A stretch of DNA of 64,000 nt. Origin: Flavobacteriales bacterium. Its GTDB lineage: Bacteria; Bacteroidota; Bacteroidia; Flavobacteriales_F; PHOS-HE28. Numbering within the stretch: position 1 is the first letter of the stretch; every line of letters starts with the position of its first letter. The notes beneath the pieces were generated by a model, which saw only the letters and a program-made list of their open reading frames with translations, did no database searches and had not been told where the DNA came from. Position numbers and translations under genes: made by a program. Location: NCBI GenBank assembly GCA_016717225.1, contig JADKGB010000001.1, positions 310,001 to 374,000 of the forward strand, read 5' to 3'. Shown here in pieces: positions 26,003 through 35,675 of this stretch.

Positions 26003-26764
26003 TCACCCCTTCGTTCTCTTCCTGAAGCGATCCGTTAGAGCAAGCCACAGGAACTGCGTGTTCGTGATCAAGTAGCGTTTCCATAGACGGCCTGGTTCCA
26101 ATGCGAAACGATAGGCCCATTCCAGTGAAAGGTCGCGCATCCACTTGGGCGCTCGAGTGTCTTTTCCTGCATACAGCAGAAAAGCACCACCCATGCCGAG
26201 CATTATGGCGTTCACACGGCCTTTCATGCTGGCCATCCAGCGCTCTTGTTTTGGGCAGCCAAGTGAAACGTATACGATATGGGCACCGCTCGAATTGATC
26301 TTCATCACCATTGCGGCGGTCTCCGCTTCGGTAAGCTGTCGGAAAGGCGGTGAGATGGCTCCAACGATCCTCAATCGTGGAAAATCCTTGCTGGCGCGAA
26401 CGGTTATCAGGTCGAGCACATCCTGCTTTCCACCGTACAGAAAGATCCCCAAGTCTTGCCGTTCAGCCTCGGCCATAAGTGCTGGCATAATGTCGTTGCC
26501 AGCCACGCGTTCCTGGTGAAGACCGAATTTACCGTTCAACTGGTTCAGCATGGGCATGCCGTCCGCAGTTGCGAAGTCCGACTCACTTACTACTCGTGCA
26601 AAGTCTTGGTTGTTATGTGCTTCAACACACATATGGGCATTTACGCAGCACACATATGAAGAACGGTGGTCCGTACCGAATGAGGCGAAGCGTTGGATGT
26701 GTTCATTGAACGAGCCGATGGAAAGCCCGATACCCAAGACCTCTTGTTTAGGTAGTGCGTTCAT
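26003..26764 (-). CDS. WecG/TagA/CpsF family glycosyltransferase
   Basis: 253 residues (GT26). Family members add ManNAc or ManNAcA to a lipid-linked GlcNAc or other sugar at the cytosolic membrane face. Motifs: FATADGMPMLNQL, ERVAGNDIMPALM, LFLYGG-type IFLYGGKQDV, VYVSLGCPKQERWM and the C-terminal LSLEWAYRFALEPGRLWKRYL. The start at 26764 overlaps the epimerase stop by 4 bp. It is likely the partner of wecB. Confidence 0.92.
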   Translation of the reverse strand: MNALPKQEVLGIGLSIGSFNEHIQRFASFGTDHRSSYVCCVNAHMCVEAHNNQDFARVVSESDFATADGMPMLNQLNGKFGLHQERVAGNDIMPALMAEAERQDLGIFLYGGKQDVLDLITVRASKDFPRLRIVGAISPPFRQLTEAETAAMVMKINSSGAHIVYVSLGCPKQERWMASMKGRVNAIMLGMGGAFLLYAGKDTRAPKWMRDLSLEWAYRFALEPGRLWKRYLITNTQFLWLALTDRFRKRTKG

Positions 26765-27789
26765 TGTCCCAGCGATGCGGGCTTCAAGCGGACGTCCTTC
26801 AGCGTGTGCGCGATGATGCGTTCGCTGCCATTCTCGTACCACTTGATCGTTTCATCAACGCCTTGTTCCAAGCTGAAAGGGGCTTCGCCGAAAGCCTCCA
26901 CGGTGCGATCCATTGGGGTGATGTAATCGCTCGTCATACTGCGATAACGCCCGGTTGTAATGGGGAACGGAATATGAACGGCCTTCAGGAGATCGCCACC
27001 GAGTGCGATGGACCGAACGAGCCAGGTCGGTATGTAACGCACTGGTTTGCCGGTAAGTCGGCGCGAGATGGCATCCACCCAAACCCTGAGATCCACAGGC
27101 TGATCGCCTACATAGAACACTTTGCCATGAACCTTTTCACGCGGAGCGAGGAGCATTTTTTCGATCTGCCATACCACATTGCCCACATAACCATATGACC
27201 GAACCACCTTTTGTTGGCTGGGGTGGAAGTAGAGTCCCTTCTTCATCACCTTGAACATGATGTCGCGATAGCGCAAGCTGAACGGCCCCCACACCGTGGT
27301 CGGGCGAATGATGGTCCATTCGCACCCAAGGTGCGCGTCCCGGGTGGCCAGTTCTGTGCGCCGTTTCGTTTCACCGTAAAGCGTGAACGGCTTGAAATCG
27401 AGATCGTGCTTGGGCTGGTATCCGGCTTCGCATACGAACTGTGTGCTGGTAACAATGATACGTTCGATGCTCGGAGTGCTTTTTACGACACGAAGGACAC
27501 GCTCTGTACCTTCATGATTCTGCTGGTACGCAAGAATTTCGATAGGCTCATCGGTATCCGCGCGTGCCGCGAGATGCACAACATGCGTTGGTTTGAATTC
27601 ACGGAAGAGATCGCCCATACGCTTCTCATCCATGATATCGCAGAGCTTCCACCAAGGAGCGTGTACCGGGTTCAGCGGCGGGTTCCAATCCAAGTTGATC
27701 ACCTCAACATTCTTGGCCAGAAAATGCGCCATAAGGTTGGTTCCGATAAAGCCGGATCCTCCAGTAACGAGCAGTCGCATCTTCAGCAT
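26761..27789 (-). CDS. NAD-dependent epimerase/dehydratase (SDR)
   Basis: 342 residues, extended SDR fold. The NAD-binding motif GGSGFIGTNL is at the N-terminus, LAARADTDEP follows, and the catalytic YGETK (YxxxK) is near residue 135. It acts on a nucleotide sugar, but the C-terminal half does not identify which one. The ATG at 27789 forms a TGATG overlap with the preceding glycosyltransferase; an internal ATG 9 bases later is also possible. Confidence 0.87.
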   Translation of the reverse strand: MLKMRLLVTGGSGFIGTNLMAHFLAKNVEVINLDWNPPLNPVHAPWWKLCDIMDEKRMGDLFREFKPTHVVHLAARADTDEPIEILAYQQNHEGTERVLRVVKSTPSIERIIVTSTQFVCEAGYQPKHDLDFKPFTLYGETKRRTELATRDAHLGCEWTIIRPTTVWGPFSLRYRDIMFKVMKKGLYFHPSQQKVVRSYGYVGNVVWQIEKMLLAPREKVHGKVFYVGDQPVDLRVWVDAISRRLTGKPVRYIPTWLVRSIALGGDLLKAVHIPFPITTGRYRSMTSDYITPMDRTVEAFGEAPFSLEQGVDETIKWYENGSERIIAHTLKDVRLKPASLGQ

Positions 27790-28913
27790 CAATTGGTCTC
27801 TGTCACACGCACAAGCGCATTCTCCATGTTCTCGTGGAAACGTTCCAACGTAAATCGTTCCTCAAAGATGCGTCGGCCATCCTGGCCCATGCGATCACGG
27901 AGTCCAGCGTCATTGATGAGACGCATCAATTTTTCGGCAACAGCGGGAGCATCCTGAACGGGCACCGTGAACCCGTTGATGCCGTCTTGCGCCACGGACG
28001 GAATACCGCGCCATTGGGTGGTGACAACGGGTTTCGCGAACTGCATCGCTTCGACCAACACCAGGCCGAAGCTCTCGGCTTCGAAATAACTGGGGAAGCA
28101 GAAAATATCGCAGCCAGCGAAGTGTTCGTTTTTTTCGTGATCACGTTTCACGCCCAGAAAGCGTATGCGATCCTGAAGGTTGTTCGTCGCAACATAGCCT
28201 TCGCATTCGCGCCGGAACAGATCGTCGCCCCATTTGCCCATCAGTTCAAGCCGGGCCTGCGCACCAGCTTCTACGATCATCTTGAACGCCTCCAATAGCA
28301 CCTTCACACCTTTGCTCGGAACCAGCACACCCGTAAATAGGATCGTGATCGGCTCACCCGCTGAAGCCGAGTGCTCTTGAACCGTTCCGCGCATGTCGGG
28401 AATACCGTTGGGTACCACAACATCATACTTGGCACCCAGCAATTTTCCATCCTCGGGGTTTTGCGGTGCGGTGCGAATGGCCAGCGTGGGCTTTCGGTAG
28501 GCGAGGTTGAACAACGGCCGGATCAACGCCGGAAGGGTTGGAGCGAATCCCGCAACACCACCGGCGTGGAAATGGAATACCGTATGCCTGAAAAGCCATC
28601 GCGTTGCGTTCAATAGAAGGATATCGCGAAGCACTGGTACGATGTTCGGCCCGCTAGGTGGGTAATAGAGTACCGAAGTCCGATGGCTGAACCGAGCGAT
28701 CCATATCCTTATGATGGTGGTGAAGAGCACCCAGAGTTTGCGCGGTTCGAATTTTCCAACGCTTTCCATATCGTCGGAGAAGGCCAGACGAACGTGAAAG
28801 AGTTCGACCCGTTCGAAACGCCCCTTAAGCAGCGCCTCGATCATAACGGCTTGCCCCCCGAACGGCGGTGGGGTTTGGCCGACAACGAGGATTCGTAAAG
28901 GGGCCAGGTCCAA
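27789..28913 (-). CDS. Glycosyltransferase family 4 protein
   Basis: GT-B fold transferase of about 374 residues. LRILVVGQTPPPFGGQ opens the N-terminal Rossmann domain; the donor-binding domain has ILFTGVLVPSKGVKVLLEAF, IRFLGVKRDHEKNEHF and FCFPSYFEAESFGLVLVEAMQFAKPVV (the E-x7-E motif). No ATG exists at a sensible place. The frame is open to 28988, but the first 25 codons look like AT-rich leader, so TTG 28913 is the best guess. Confidence 0.87.
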   Translation of the reverse strand: MDLAPLRILVVGQTPPPFGGQAVMIEALLKGRFERVELFHVRLAFSDDMESVGKFEPRKLWVLFTTIIRIWIARFSHRTSVLYYPPSGPNIVPVLRDILLLNATRWLFRHTVFHFHAGGVAGFAPTLPALIRPLFNLAYRKPTLAIRTAPQNPEDGKLLGAKYDVVVPNGIPDMRGTVQEHSASAGEPITILFTGVLVPSKGVKVLLEAFKMIVEAGAQARLELMGKWGDDLFRRECEGYVATNNLQDRIRFLGVKRDHEKNEHFAGCDIFCFPSYFEAESFGLVLVEAMQFAKPVVTTQWRGIPSVAQDGINGFTVPVQDAPAVAEKLMRLINDAGLRDRMGQDGRRIFEERFTLERFHENMENALVRVTETN

Positions 28914-28975
28914 GTGGATATAACTAAAGAAGGTTACTAGGAGAATGCTGTTCGGATCGAGACTCTTAGCATGGG

Positions 28976-29944
28976 TTACCAGTAGCAAGCACCTTCTACC
29001 ACACTTGCATGCTCAGGCCGTTCATTGGCACCTGGACGCACCCAATATTCGTTGCGGAGGGGATGGTTTTCCCAGCGTGCGCCTGTAATTCCGAAGAGCA
29101 ATTGTGTGGCTCCACCGATGTGGACCGCTTTTTTACCCATGCGCTTCGCATGAGCGGCAAGCGGGAAACCGTAGGCGCCACAACCAATAATAGCCACATC
29201 GTAGCTGGTCTCGCTCATGCGGTCCTTCATGTACTGGAGCGCTTCGAACCAATCCTTGAACGAGGTGGGGTTGCCTGCCACGGTTTGCACGGCACGAATA
29301 GTCTTCAATTCGAGATCGGGAAGCACGCGCGGGTCCTTGAACAGCTTTTCTCTGCGGGCGAACTGTTCCTGGATCGTGCGTTCGAAGGGATGCACTACCA
29401 GTACGGTTTTTCCAGCAAGCACTTCGCTCCATGGGTTGGCATGGAGGAAGGGTTCCAGATCAGGTAATTCGACCTTCACGGCGTGTGCGAGTTCCTTGGA
29501 GAAGAACAGTTCTTCGCGACGCCACGTGCCCAGGATGTCCACCTGCTTCATGTCCTCGAACATAAGGTGGGCGAACTTGACGTACAGTTCCTTTTCCGGC
29601 GGGAAGAAGCCGCTCAACTGGTACATGTTCTCGATGGACTCCGGGTCGTACCCGTACGAAGGAATGCGGCCAGTTATGAACCGGATGTGGTTGTAGAGGT
29701 TGGGTTGGTAGTCGGCTATATGGCCGAGATAGCCCAACAGGCTATACAATTCGGTGCTGCCGAAACGGCAGATCATGCTGGGTTTGTTGGCCAGAAGTTC
29801 CTCCTTGATGCGGTCTGAACCAGCTTGTCCACGGAACTCAGCGAGGTTGTAATTGAACGCGAACCGGGCGGTATTTGGGAACAATTTGGCGTATCCGCTT
29901 CGCGCCTTCTTCAGGAATTGAAGCGTGTTGGGTCCTGGGATCAT
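28976..29944 (-). CDS. GT-D fold glycosyltransferase-like protein
   Basis: 322 residues. The conserved blocks MICRFGSTEL, GKTVLVVHPFE and the C-terminal VAIIGCGAYGFPLAAHAKRMGKKAVHIGGATQLLFGI are those of the GT-D (DUF1792 C-terminal-like) family, in which a DxE-less fold transfers sugars onto glycans. It is the first gene of the minus-strand run at 24.7-29.9 kb. Acceptor and donor are unknown. Confidence 0.75.
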   Translation of the reverse strand: MIPGPNTLQFLKKARSGYAKLFPNTARFAFNYNLAEFRGQAGSDRIKEELLANKPSMICRFGSTELYSLLGYLGHIADYQPNLYNHIRFITGRIPSYGYDPESIENMYQLSGFFPPEKELYVKFAHLMFEDMKQVDILGTWRREELFFSKELAHAVKVELPDLEPFLHANPWSEVLAGKTVLVVHPFERTIQEQFARREKLFKDPRVLPDLELKTIRAVQTVAGNPTSFKDWFEALQYMKDRMSETSYDVAIIGCGAYGFPLAAHAKRMGKKAVHIGGATQLLFGITGARWENHPLRNEYWVRPGANERPEHASVVEGACYW

Positions 29945-30185
29945 GGGGCCGTTGGTACGGGGTGGTGTGCTTGGGGTTTCGCGGTCACAATGAAAAGCGG
30001 GTGAAGGTATTGTCGAGGTTTTCCGTGTATACCGGGCAGGTCCACATATCGTTATGAGTGGTTTGTTGAAGAACGAACGGAAAACCAGTGTTTTGGTCGT
30101 TCATCGGCGGATCCAGTGGGGTTCGTCGAAAACTCCGAACGCTTGTTGATCAAGTGAGGTTGAAGGTGCCAAATCCAAGGAACGC
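29945..30185. other. Divergent intergenic region of the polysaccharide locus
   Basis: 240 bases between the minus-strand GT-D gene and the plus-strand beta-helix gene. It must hold both promoters, but I find no clear TAnnTTTG in either direction. Confidence 0.4.
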
Positions 30186-32936
30186 ATGCGGCACTCGAAC
30201 TCCTTTTCCGAATTGGTCATCTGCTCGAGCATTGTGCTTGGCTTAGCATTCGGCGGTCTGCGTGCGCATGCCACCACATACTACGTGTCATCGACGGGGA
30301 ACGATAGCAATAACGGGACTTCGCAAGGCACCGCATGGCAAACCATCGACCGTGTGAACCAGATCACCTACCAGATCCAACCCGGTGACCAGATCCTGTT
30401 CCAACGCGGGGGGCACTTCCGTGGGGAGATCATTTGGGGGACTTCTGGTTCTGCTGCTTCCCCGGTGGTGATCGGTGCTTATGGCACGGGCGACGCTCCT
30501 ATCATCGATGGCTCCCGGATCATTACTGGTTGGACCCAACACAACGGAAACGTGTGGAAAGCCTATGTGGGCCAACAAGTTGATCAGGTGTATGTGAGCG
30601 GGGCACGCGTTGTGTTGGCCCGGACACCGAACAATGGTTGGTATCGCAACAACCAAGGCAGCGGCAACACTCTGCACAGCAATGATCTTACGGAAGCGAA
30701 CGGTTTCTGGACGGGCGCTCGTTGCGTCGTTCGTTGCACGGCGAGCAGTGTTGACACACTTCGCGTTATAGGCTTCAGCAACGGAACCCTCACGTTCAGT
30801 TCGAACCCTGTGAACGGGAACATGGGTGTGGACGACTGGGGTTTCTACATGGAAAAAAGACTTGACCTCCTGGATGCCGCCAATGAATGGTTCTATGATG
30901 GGGCAAACGGCTTTCTTTATTTGCAAGCACCGGGCAATGCCAACCCTAACAACCTTTCGGTGGAGGCCTCGGTCCATTGGTCGGGTATCAACTGTTATCC
31001 CGGCAGGCATCACCTTTCGGTTCAGAACCTTTCGTTCCAGCACCAACGCAATTCGGGCATTCGTATCGATGACGCGAGCCAGGTGGTTATCAGCAATTGC
31101 ACGTTCCGCGACACCTATCATGGCATCCGTAGCTACGGCCATTACAACAGCTACACAAGCTGCACGTTCGAAGACACCTATGCCACGGCGTGCTTGATGA
31201 TCGACAACAACTCGACATTCGAGAACAACACGTTGCATGATATCGCTGTGACCATGGGAGAAGGAGAAAGCGGCTGGGGATACTTCGGCGTCCGTTCCAT
31301 TGGCCCAGGGAATGTGATCCGCGGAAATAATTTCGATCGTATCGGATACATGCCCATTTTGGCTGGGGATGATCAGTTGGTCGAGAAGAACATCATCAAG
31401 CACCATTTGGTGATCCTCAACGATGGCGGTGGGATCACGTTCGACAGTTCCGATGGTCTCATTGTCCAGGACAACATCATTTACGATCCTATCTGCGGGC
31501 TTGATGGCTCCAGTACCGTTCTGCCCCATTACCAACGCCTTGGCGTGGGCATCTACTTCGGCAATACAAGCAACAAGAACGTGATCGTTCGGCGTAATAC
31601 GATCGCCAACTTGCCTGGAGTAGGGATCAACGTTGATCACAATATGAACGCAGTGGGTTATCAGATAAGGAACAACACGATCTTCAACTGCGACATCGGT
31701 ATGTCGATCAGTGACTACAGCAATTACAACGGGCCTTATGCGGTCCCGCCCTATTACGTTCCGAATTACAATGATGTCTTTGATGGGAATATCATCTATG
31801 GGTTGCGCAATGACCAGCTGAGCCTGAGGTTCTACAGCTGTTGGGGCGCTCAACATGTCGACTTCGGCACGTTCACGAACAACCGGTACTTCAACCCGTA
31901 CAATGAAATGGGCATCTACCATGTTAGTTTCCAATCGGGTCAGGGAACGTACTCGCTCGAAGAATGGCGGGCTGAGCGCAATGAAGAAGCGGGCAGCACG
32001 CGAAGTTCTTTGCACCTCAATGAATGGAACACTGTAGCTGAGATCGGTGATGATCTGATCCCTGGTGGAGATTTCACCAACAATGTCACTGGCTGGGGAG
32101 GCTGGCCCACGAATACGCAGGTAACGCACAACACAGGTCATTTGGACAATGGATGCCTCAAGGCCTACTTGCCGGACAACTCGGTGTATGCCAACTTCGG
32201 TTTGCGTAATCCGGATTGGTTCAACCTGGAAGCGGGCCAATGGTATCGTTTCGACTTCAGCACCCAGAGCGATGCGCCTGGCCAATTGCGTGCGGGCATC
32301 AAAGGGCTTTCACAGGAGAACAACCCTTATTTCCTGTTCGATCGCCTCGTTGCGTTCGGAACGGATCGTCGTGAAAACAGCATGTACTTTCAAGTGCCGG
32401 CATCAGAACCAGCGAAGCTCATGATGGTGAACCAGTATACTGAGCCCATGTACTACATAGACAACGTGGCCCTTTACAAGGTTCAGGTAACCGCCGCCGA
32501 TCCATTGGAGAAGCAGATCGTGTTGATCAACGAACTGAACACCGATCAGGTCTTTCCGCTTGTTGGATGCTGGAGCGACGTGAACGGATCCTATTACTCG
32601 GAGAGCATCACTGTGCCTGCGTACCGATCACGTGTGTTGATCCATGAAGACGAAGCACTGTGTTCATTGAGCACAAACGTGAACGAGGAGTTGGCCAAGG
32701 AGAACAAAGCGTTGCTGTTCCCCAACCCGATCAGCACCGGTGCGCGATTGAATTTTACGACCGAACAGAACGGTACAGCCACTTTTATCGGAGCCACTGG
32801 GCAAACAGTAGCGATGATCACGTTATCTGCGGGCTCTGCAAGTACACATTTGCCATCGAACCTTCATCCAGGGGTTTATTCGGTGCGGATAAGTAACGTA
32901 CAGGGTGAACGAGTTGAGCGACTGGTGATCCAATAA
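30186..32936 (+). CDS. Right-handed parallel beta-helix protein with T9SS sorting domain
   Basis: 916 residues. A signal peptide leads into a choice-of-anchor style opening (TTYYVSSTGNDSNNGTSQGT) and a long beta-helix with Asn-rich rungs (about residues 60-520, for example IRGNNFDRIGY, VVISNCTFRDT, NVIVRRNTIANLPG). A carbohydrate-binding-like jelly-roll follows (about 610-760, ending YYIDNVALYKV), and then a T9SS type A domain (LFPNPISTGARLNF...GVYSVRI). Proteins of this kind cleave or bind acidic polysaccharides. It is the only plus-strand gene inside the locus, so a role on the exported polymer is plausible. Confidence 0.85.
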   Translation: MRHSNSFSELVICSSIVLGLAFGGLRAHATTYYVSSTGNDSNNGTSQGTAWQTIDRVNQITYQIQPGDQILFQRGGHFRGEIIWGTSGSAASPVVIGAYGTGDAPIIDGSRIITGWTQHNGNVWKAYVGQQVDQVYVSGARVVLARTPNNGWYRNNQGSGNTLHSNDLTEANGFWTGARCVVRCTASSVDTLRVIGFSNGTLTFSSNPVNGNMGVDDWGFYMEKRLDLLDAANEWFYDGANGFLYLQAPGNANPNNLSVEASVHWSGINCYPGRHHLSVQNLSFQHQRNSGIRIDDASQVVISNCTFRDTYHGIRSYGHYNSYTSCTFEDTYATACLMIDNNSTFENNTLHDIAVTMGEGESGWGYFGVRSIGPGNVIRGNNFDRIGYMPILAGDDQLVEKNIIKHHLVILNDGGGITFDSSDGLIVQDNIIYDPICGLDGSSTVLPHYQRLGVGIYFGNTSNKNVIVRRNTIANLPGVGINVDHNMNAVGYQIRNNTIFNCDIGMSISDYSNYNGPYAVPPYYVPNYNDVFDGNIIYGLRNDQLSLRFYSCWGAQHVDFGTFTNNRYFNPYNEMGIYHVSFQSGQGTYSLEEWRAERNEEAGSTRSSLHLNEWNTVAEIGDDLIPGGDFTNNVTGWGGWPTNTQVTHNTGHLDNGCLKAYLPDNSVYANFGLRNPDWFNLEAGQWYRFDFSTQSDAPGQLRAGIKGLSQENNPYFLFDRLVAFGTDRRENSMYFQVPASEPAKLMMVNQYTEPMYYIDNVALYKVQVTAADPLEKQIVLINELNTDQVFPLVGCWSDVNGSYYSESITVPAYRSRVLIHEDEALCSLSTNVNEELAKENKALLFPNPISTGARLNFTTEQNGTATFIGATGQTVAMITLSAGSASTHLPSNLHPGVYSVRISNVQGERVERLVIQ

Positions 32937-32958
32937 CCGATAAACCGATCATATGGCT

Positions 32959-32988
32959 GAAGGCCCGGACCAGAAGGTTCGGGCCTTC
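32959..32988. terminator. Terminator hairpin shared by convergent genes
   Basis: GAAGGCCCGGACC / GGTTCGGGCCTTC (13 pairs, one wobble) around AGAA, 22 bases after the beta-helix stop and 22 bases past the acetyltransferase stop. Confidence 0.75.
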
Positions 32989-33009
32989 AAGTTTGGCAGA
33001 TGCCTGATG

Positions 33010-33516
33010 CTAAAGAGATCGTAGAATGATCCTGGCTGGGTTGCCAACGGCCACATGACCTGCTGGAACATCCTTCAGCACAACAGCGCCAGCTCCAATG
33101 GCCGAATCATCCCCGATGTTGATGGGCCCGATGATCACCGCGTTGGCACCCACATCCACACGGTTGCCGAAAATGGGCGCGCGACTGTACGTGCCGTCTT
33201 TCAATTTCTTGTTACCTATTGTGGTGCTGTTACGCACAGTACAGCCACTACCGAACACCGTGCTGTCGTTGATGACCAATGCCTGCCCATGATCTATACG
33301 GAAACCTTCGCCCACTCTGGTTTTCCATGGGAGTTCGATGCAGAGGAACCATTCCACGAAAACGCGGTAGAAAATGAAATATGGAAAGAGGAGCACGAAG
33401 CTGACGATGTTCTGACGAAGCAAATGAGCGATGCGGAACAGTGTCATCACCAGCAATCCCTTTGGATTGTTGCGGTTCGCGCTTACGTCCTGGAAGATGT
33501 TGAACACGCTGGCCAT
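33010..33516 (-). CDS. Serine acetyltransferase-like hexapeptide transferase
   Basis: 168 residues. An N-terminal helical part with a hydrophobic stretch (FVLLFPYFIFYRVFVEWF) precedes a left-handed beta-helix of hexapeptide repeats (GEGFRIDHGQALVINDSTVFG, IGPINIGDDSAIGAGAVV, GNPARII). It is probably an O- or N-acetyltransferase for a sugar of the polysaccharide; the CysE-like top hit expected in a search would be misleading here. The ATG at 33516 overlaps the GT2 stop (TGATG). Confidence 0.85.
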   Translation of the reverse strand: MASVFNIFQDVSANRNNPKGLLVMTLFRIAHLLRQNIVSFVLLFPYFIFYRVFVEWFLCIELPWKTRVGEGFRIDHGQALVINDSTVFGSGCTVRNSTTIGNKKLKDGTYSRAPIFGNRVDVGANAVIIGPINIGDDSAIGAGAVVLKDVPAGHVAVGNPARIILRSL

Positions 33517-34364
33517 CACTGTTTCGGGGCTAAAGGTGCCAAGAACTGGTTGAACCAAAGTTTCGCCTTGGCAGGAAAGTGCAGGGCGACACGGACAATG
33601 CGACTCATCCACAGATGCCAAGGACCGAGCCCCAGGTCACGGCTGATGGCGTCACCTTCGCGCATTGCTTTACTGAGCGGGATGGTCGCACTCGCCCCGC
33701 CAACGCTGAAGTGCGCAAGTACGAACGGGACATAGTGGAACATGTGCTCGTTCTCTGTCCAAGCGCGCAATGTCCAGTGATGATCCCCCCCAACGCGGAA
33801 AGCGGCATTGAACGGATGACCATCATAGTAGGAACGCCGCACGAAAAAACTCGGATGGTTCAACACCATTTCCCAATGCTTCAAAAGAAAACCATTCAGT
33901 TTGGCATGCTTCACCTTGCTCGTTCCGTTCGGGTAATGGATCAGAATATCACCATGCACGATGTTCGCGCTCGCATGCGCTTGAGCTCCATCCATTGCAC
34001 GTGAAACGGCATCGGCCGGGTACCAATCATCCGCATTGATCATACCCACCCATTCGCCCGAACACTCAGCAATGCCTTTGTTCATGGCATCGTAGATCCC
34101 TTTGTCCTTGGCGCTTTGCCAGAAGTCGATGCGATCATCGTAGCGCCGCAGAATATCGAGCGTTCCATCGGTGCTGCCGCCATCCATGATGATGTACTGG
34201 ATGCGCTGATGCGTTTGTTCGAGCACGCTCTGAATAGTGCGTTCCAATGTTGCGGCACCATTGTATACCACCGTAATGATACTTACCAAGGGTCCTGCCC
34301 CGTCCGAAGGTGGAATACCCTTGGTGCGTTTTCCACCTTGTTGCATGTTGGTCAGCTCAGCCAT
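33516..34364 (-). CDS. Glycosyltransferase family 2 protein
   Basis: 282 residues, GT-A fold. SIITVVYNGAATLERTIQSVLEQ opens the domain, MDGGSTDGT follows, and INADDWY provides the DxD-type metal site. Typical of transferases that extend the repeat unit in the cytosol. It overlaps the polymerase gene by 13 bp and the acetyltransferase by 3 bp. Confidence 0.92.
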   Translation of the reverse strand: MAELTNMQQGGKRTKGIPPSDGAGPLVSIITVVYNGAATLERTIQSVLEQTHQRIQYIIMDGGSTDGTLDILRRYDDRIDFWQSAKDKGIYDAMNKGIAECSGEWVGMINADDWYPADAVSRAMDGAQAHASANIVHGDILIHYPNGTSKVKHAKLNGFLLKHWEMVLNHPSFFVRRSYYDGHPFNAAFRVGGDHHWTLRAWTENEHMFHYVPFVLAHFSVGGASATIPLSKAMREGDAISRDLGLGPWHLWMSRIVRVALHFPAKAKLWFNQFLAPLAPKQ

Positions 34365-35656
34365 TCGCCATTGAGCGCTTTGCGTTTGCCTGTGATCGCT
34401 TCACGTTTGATGCACATCGGTGCGAGCATCATGAAGAGCAACAGAGAGCCGAGGTAATAACCAAAGCCTGTGATATCGATCTGCCAGCAGAACAACAAGT
34501 AACAAAAGCCGGCGAAAAGCGGAGCCAATGCGGTGCTGTTCCGATACTCCGTTCGATATCGTTTGAAGCCATGCCAGTAGACCAGGTACATGAGCAGAAG
34601 TCCAAAGAGCCCTTGGTTCACAAAGATCTCAAGGAAGGAACTGTGCATATGCAGGTTGTATGATTTCGGTTCGTTCCACAGCTTGGCTACACCATCGAGC
34701 AAACGCAAACGGTACTGGCCGTTGTATCCGTTGCCGAAGAGGATCCCCCTCCTGTCACCCATGGTCCAATCGTAAGCGGATTCCCAGATGTATGTGCGCC
34801 CGTTGAAGGTGGTAACGTCCTTTTTGTTCACCCGTGAAAGGATCGCCACGAAGACGGGCAGGGAGAGAATTTCATAGATGAGAAGAGCGAACGTCATCAT
34901 GATCGGCATTGTGAACAAGGAGATCGGATAGATGCCCTTTGCCGCCTTGATGGCTTTCGTAAGGAACAATATGGTGATCACCAGGAAGATCATGAACGAG
35001 AGCCGACTGTTCACGCTCATAATGATGGCCATGTTCAACATGTACAGCGCAAATGTGCCGATGAACCGCAGTGGTTTCCGCTGGAAATCCCGGAAGTAGA
35101 ACAGCAACATCAAATTGATGAACGACAACAAATGGGCAGCTTCGTAGATGCCGAGTACGAAGGGGAAGCTGGCTCGGCCCTCGAAACTGTGCAGCTTGTT
35201 GTGCAAGCCAGCTGCCATGCCCAGTATGTTGAGGCCTTCCAGGAGGAGCAGCCCTTTGAGGATCATGGCTGACCAGTCGAAATCGTCCCTGTTCCTATTG
35301 TACAGTTGCACGATCACCGCGGCGAAAAAGGGAACGGTGAACTCCACCGCCATAGCCGTAGCATTGGCCGGTTTCAGCACTGGGCTGTGATAATGCAGGC
35401 CTACCCCGAGTGAGATCGCGTTGTATAAAACGGCAGCTGCGCAGATCATGAAAGTGCCGTTCACCACGGGGGTGAATCCTCGGCGATAGAGCACATCGAG
35501 CGCATAGAAGAGCACGATCAACAAAAAAGGCACGGTAGTGAACAAGAGCCCGCTCGTCCAGGTGAAACTTGGCAAGAACATCATGTAGGAACCCAACCCG
35601 TACACCGGGAGGCCCAGCACGAACAGGGTGTTCACCAGTTTGGCCTTGTTGATCAC
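34352..35656 (-). CDS. O-antigen polymerase/ligase family membrane protein
   Basis: About 434 residues with roughly 11 hydrophobic segments. A large loop late in the chain contains FNGRTYIWESAYDW and HMHSSFLEIFVNQGLFG, the pattern of the Wzy/WaaL family; the conserved His lies in the latter. It is the best candidate for the Wzy polymerase. The open frame reaches 35710 only with TTG; GTG 35656 avoids overlap with the upstream glycosyltransferase and starts VINKAKLVNTLFVLG. Confidence 0.82.
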   Translation of the reverse strand: MINKAKLVNTLFVLGLPVYGLGSYMMFLPSFTWTSGLLFTTVPFLLIVLFYALDVLYRRGFTPVVNGTFMICAAAVLYNAISLGVGLHYHSPVLKPANATAMAVEFTVPFFAAVIVQLYNRNRDDFDWSAMILKGLLLLEGLNILGMAAGLHNKLHSFEGRASFPFVLGIYEAAHLLSFINLMLLFYFRDFQRKPLRFIGTFALYMLNMAIIMSVNSRLSFMIFLVITILFLTKAIKAAKGIYPISLFTMPIMMTFALLIYEILSLPVFVAILSRVNKKDVTTFNGRTYIWESAYDWTMGDRRGILFGNGYNGQYRLRLLDGVAKLWNEPKSYNLHMHSSFLEIFVNQGLFGLLLMYLVYWHGFKRYRTEYRNSTALAPLFAGFCYLLFCWQIDITGFGYYLGSLLLFMMLAPMCIKREAITGKRKALNGEWLS

Positions 35657-35675
35657 GGCAGAAGCTGTACGTCGG

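Noticed and set aside
28914..28988. Extended TTG start of the GT4 glycosyltransferase
   Set aside because: The extra 25 codons overlap the upstream gene, look like AT-rich leader and precede the conserved Rossmann start.
30288..32285. 665-codon open frame antisense to the beta-helix gene
   Set aside because: It is a shadow of a real gene: the plus-strand frame has a signal peptide, beta-helix rungs and a T9SS domain, while the antisense translation has no recognisable domain.
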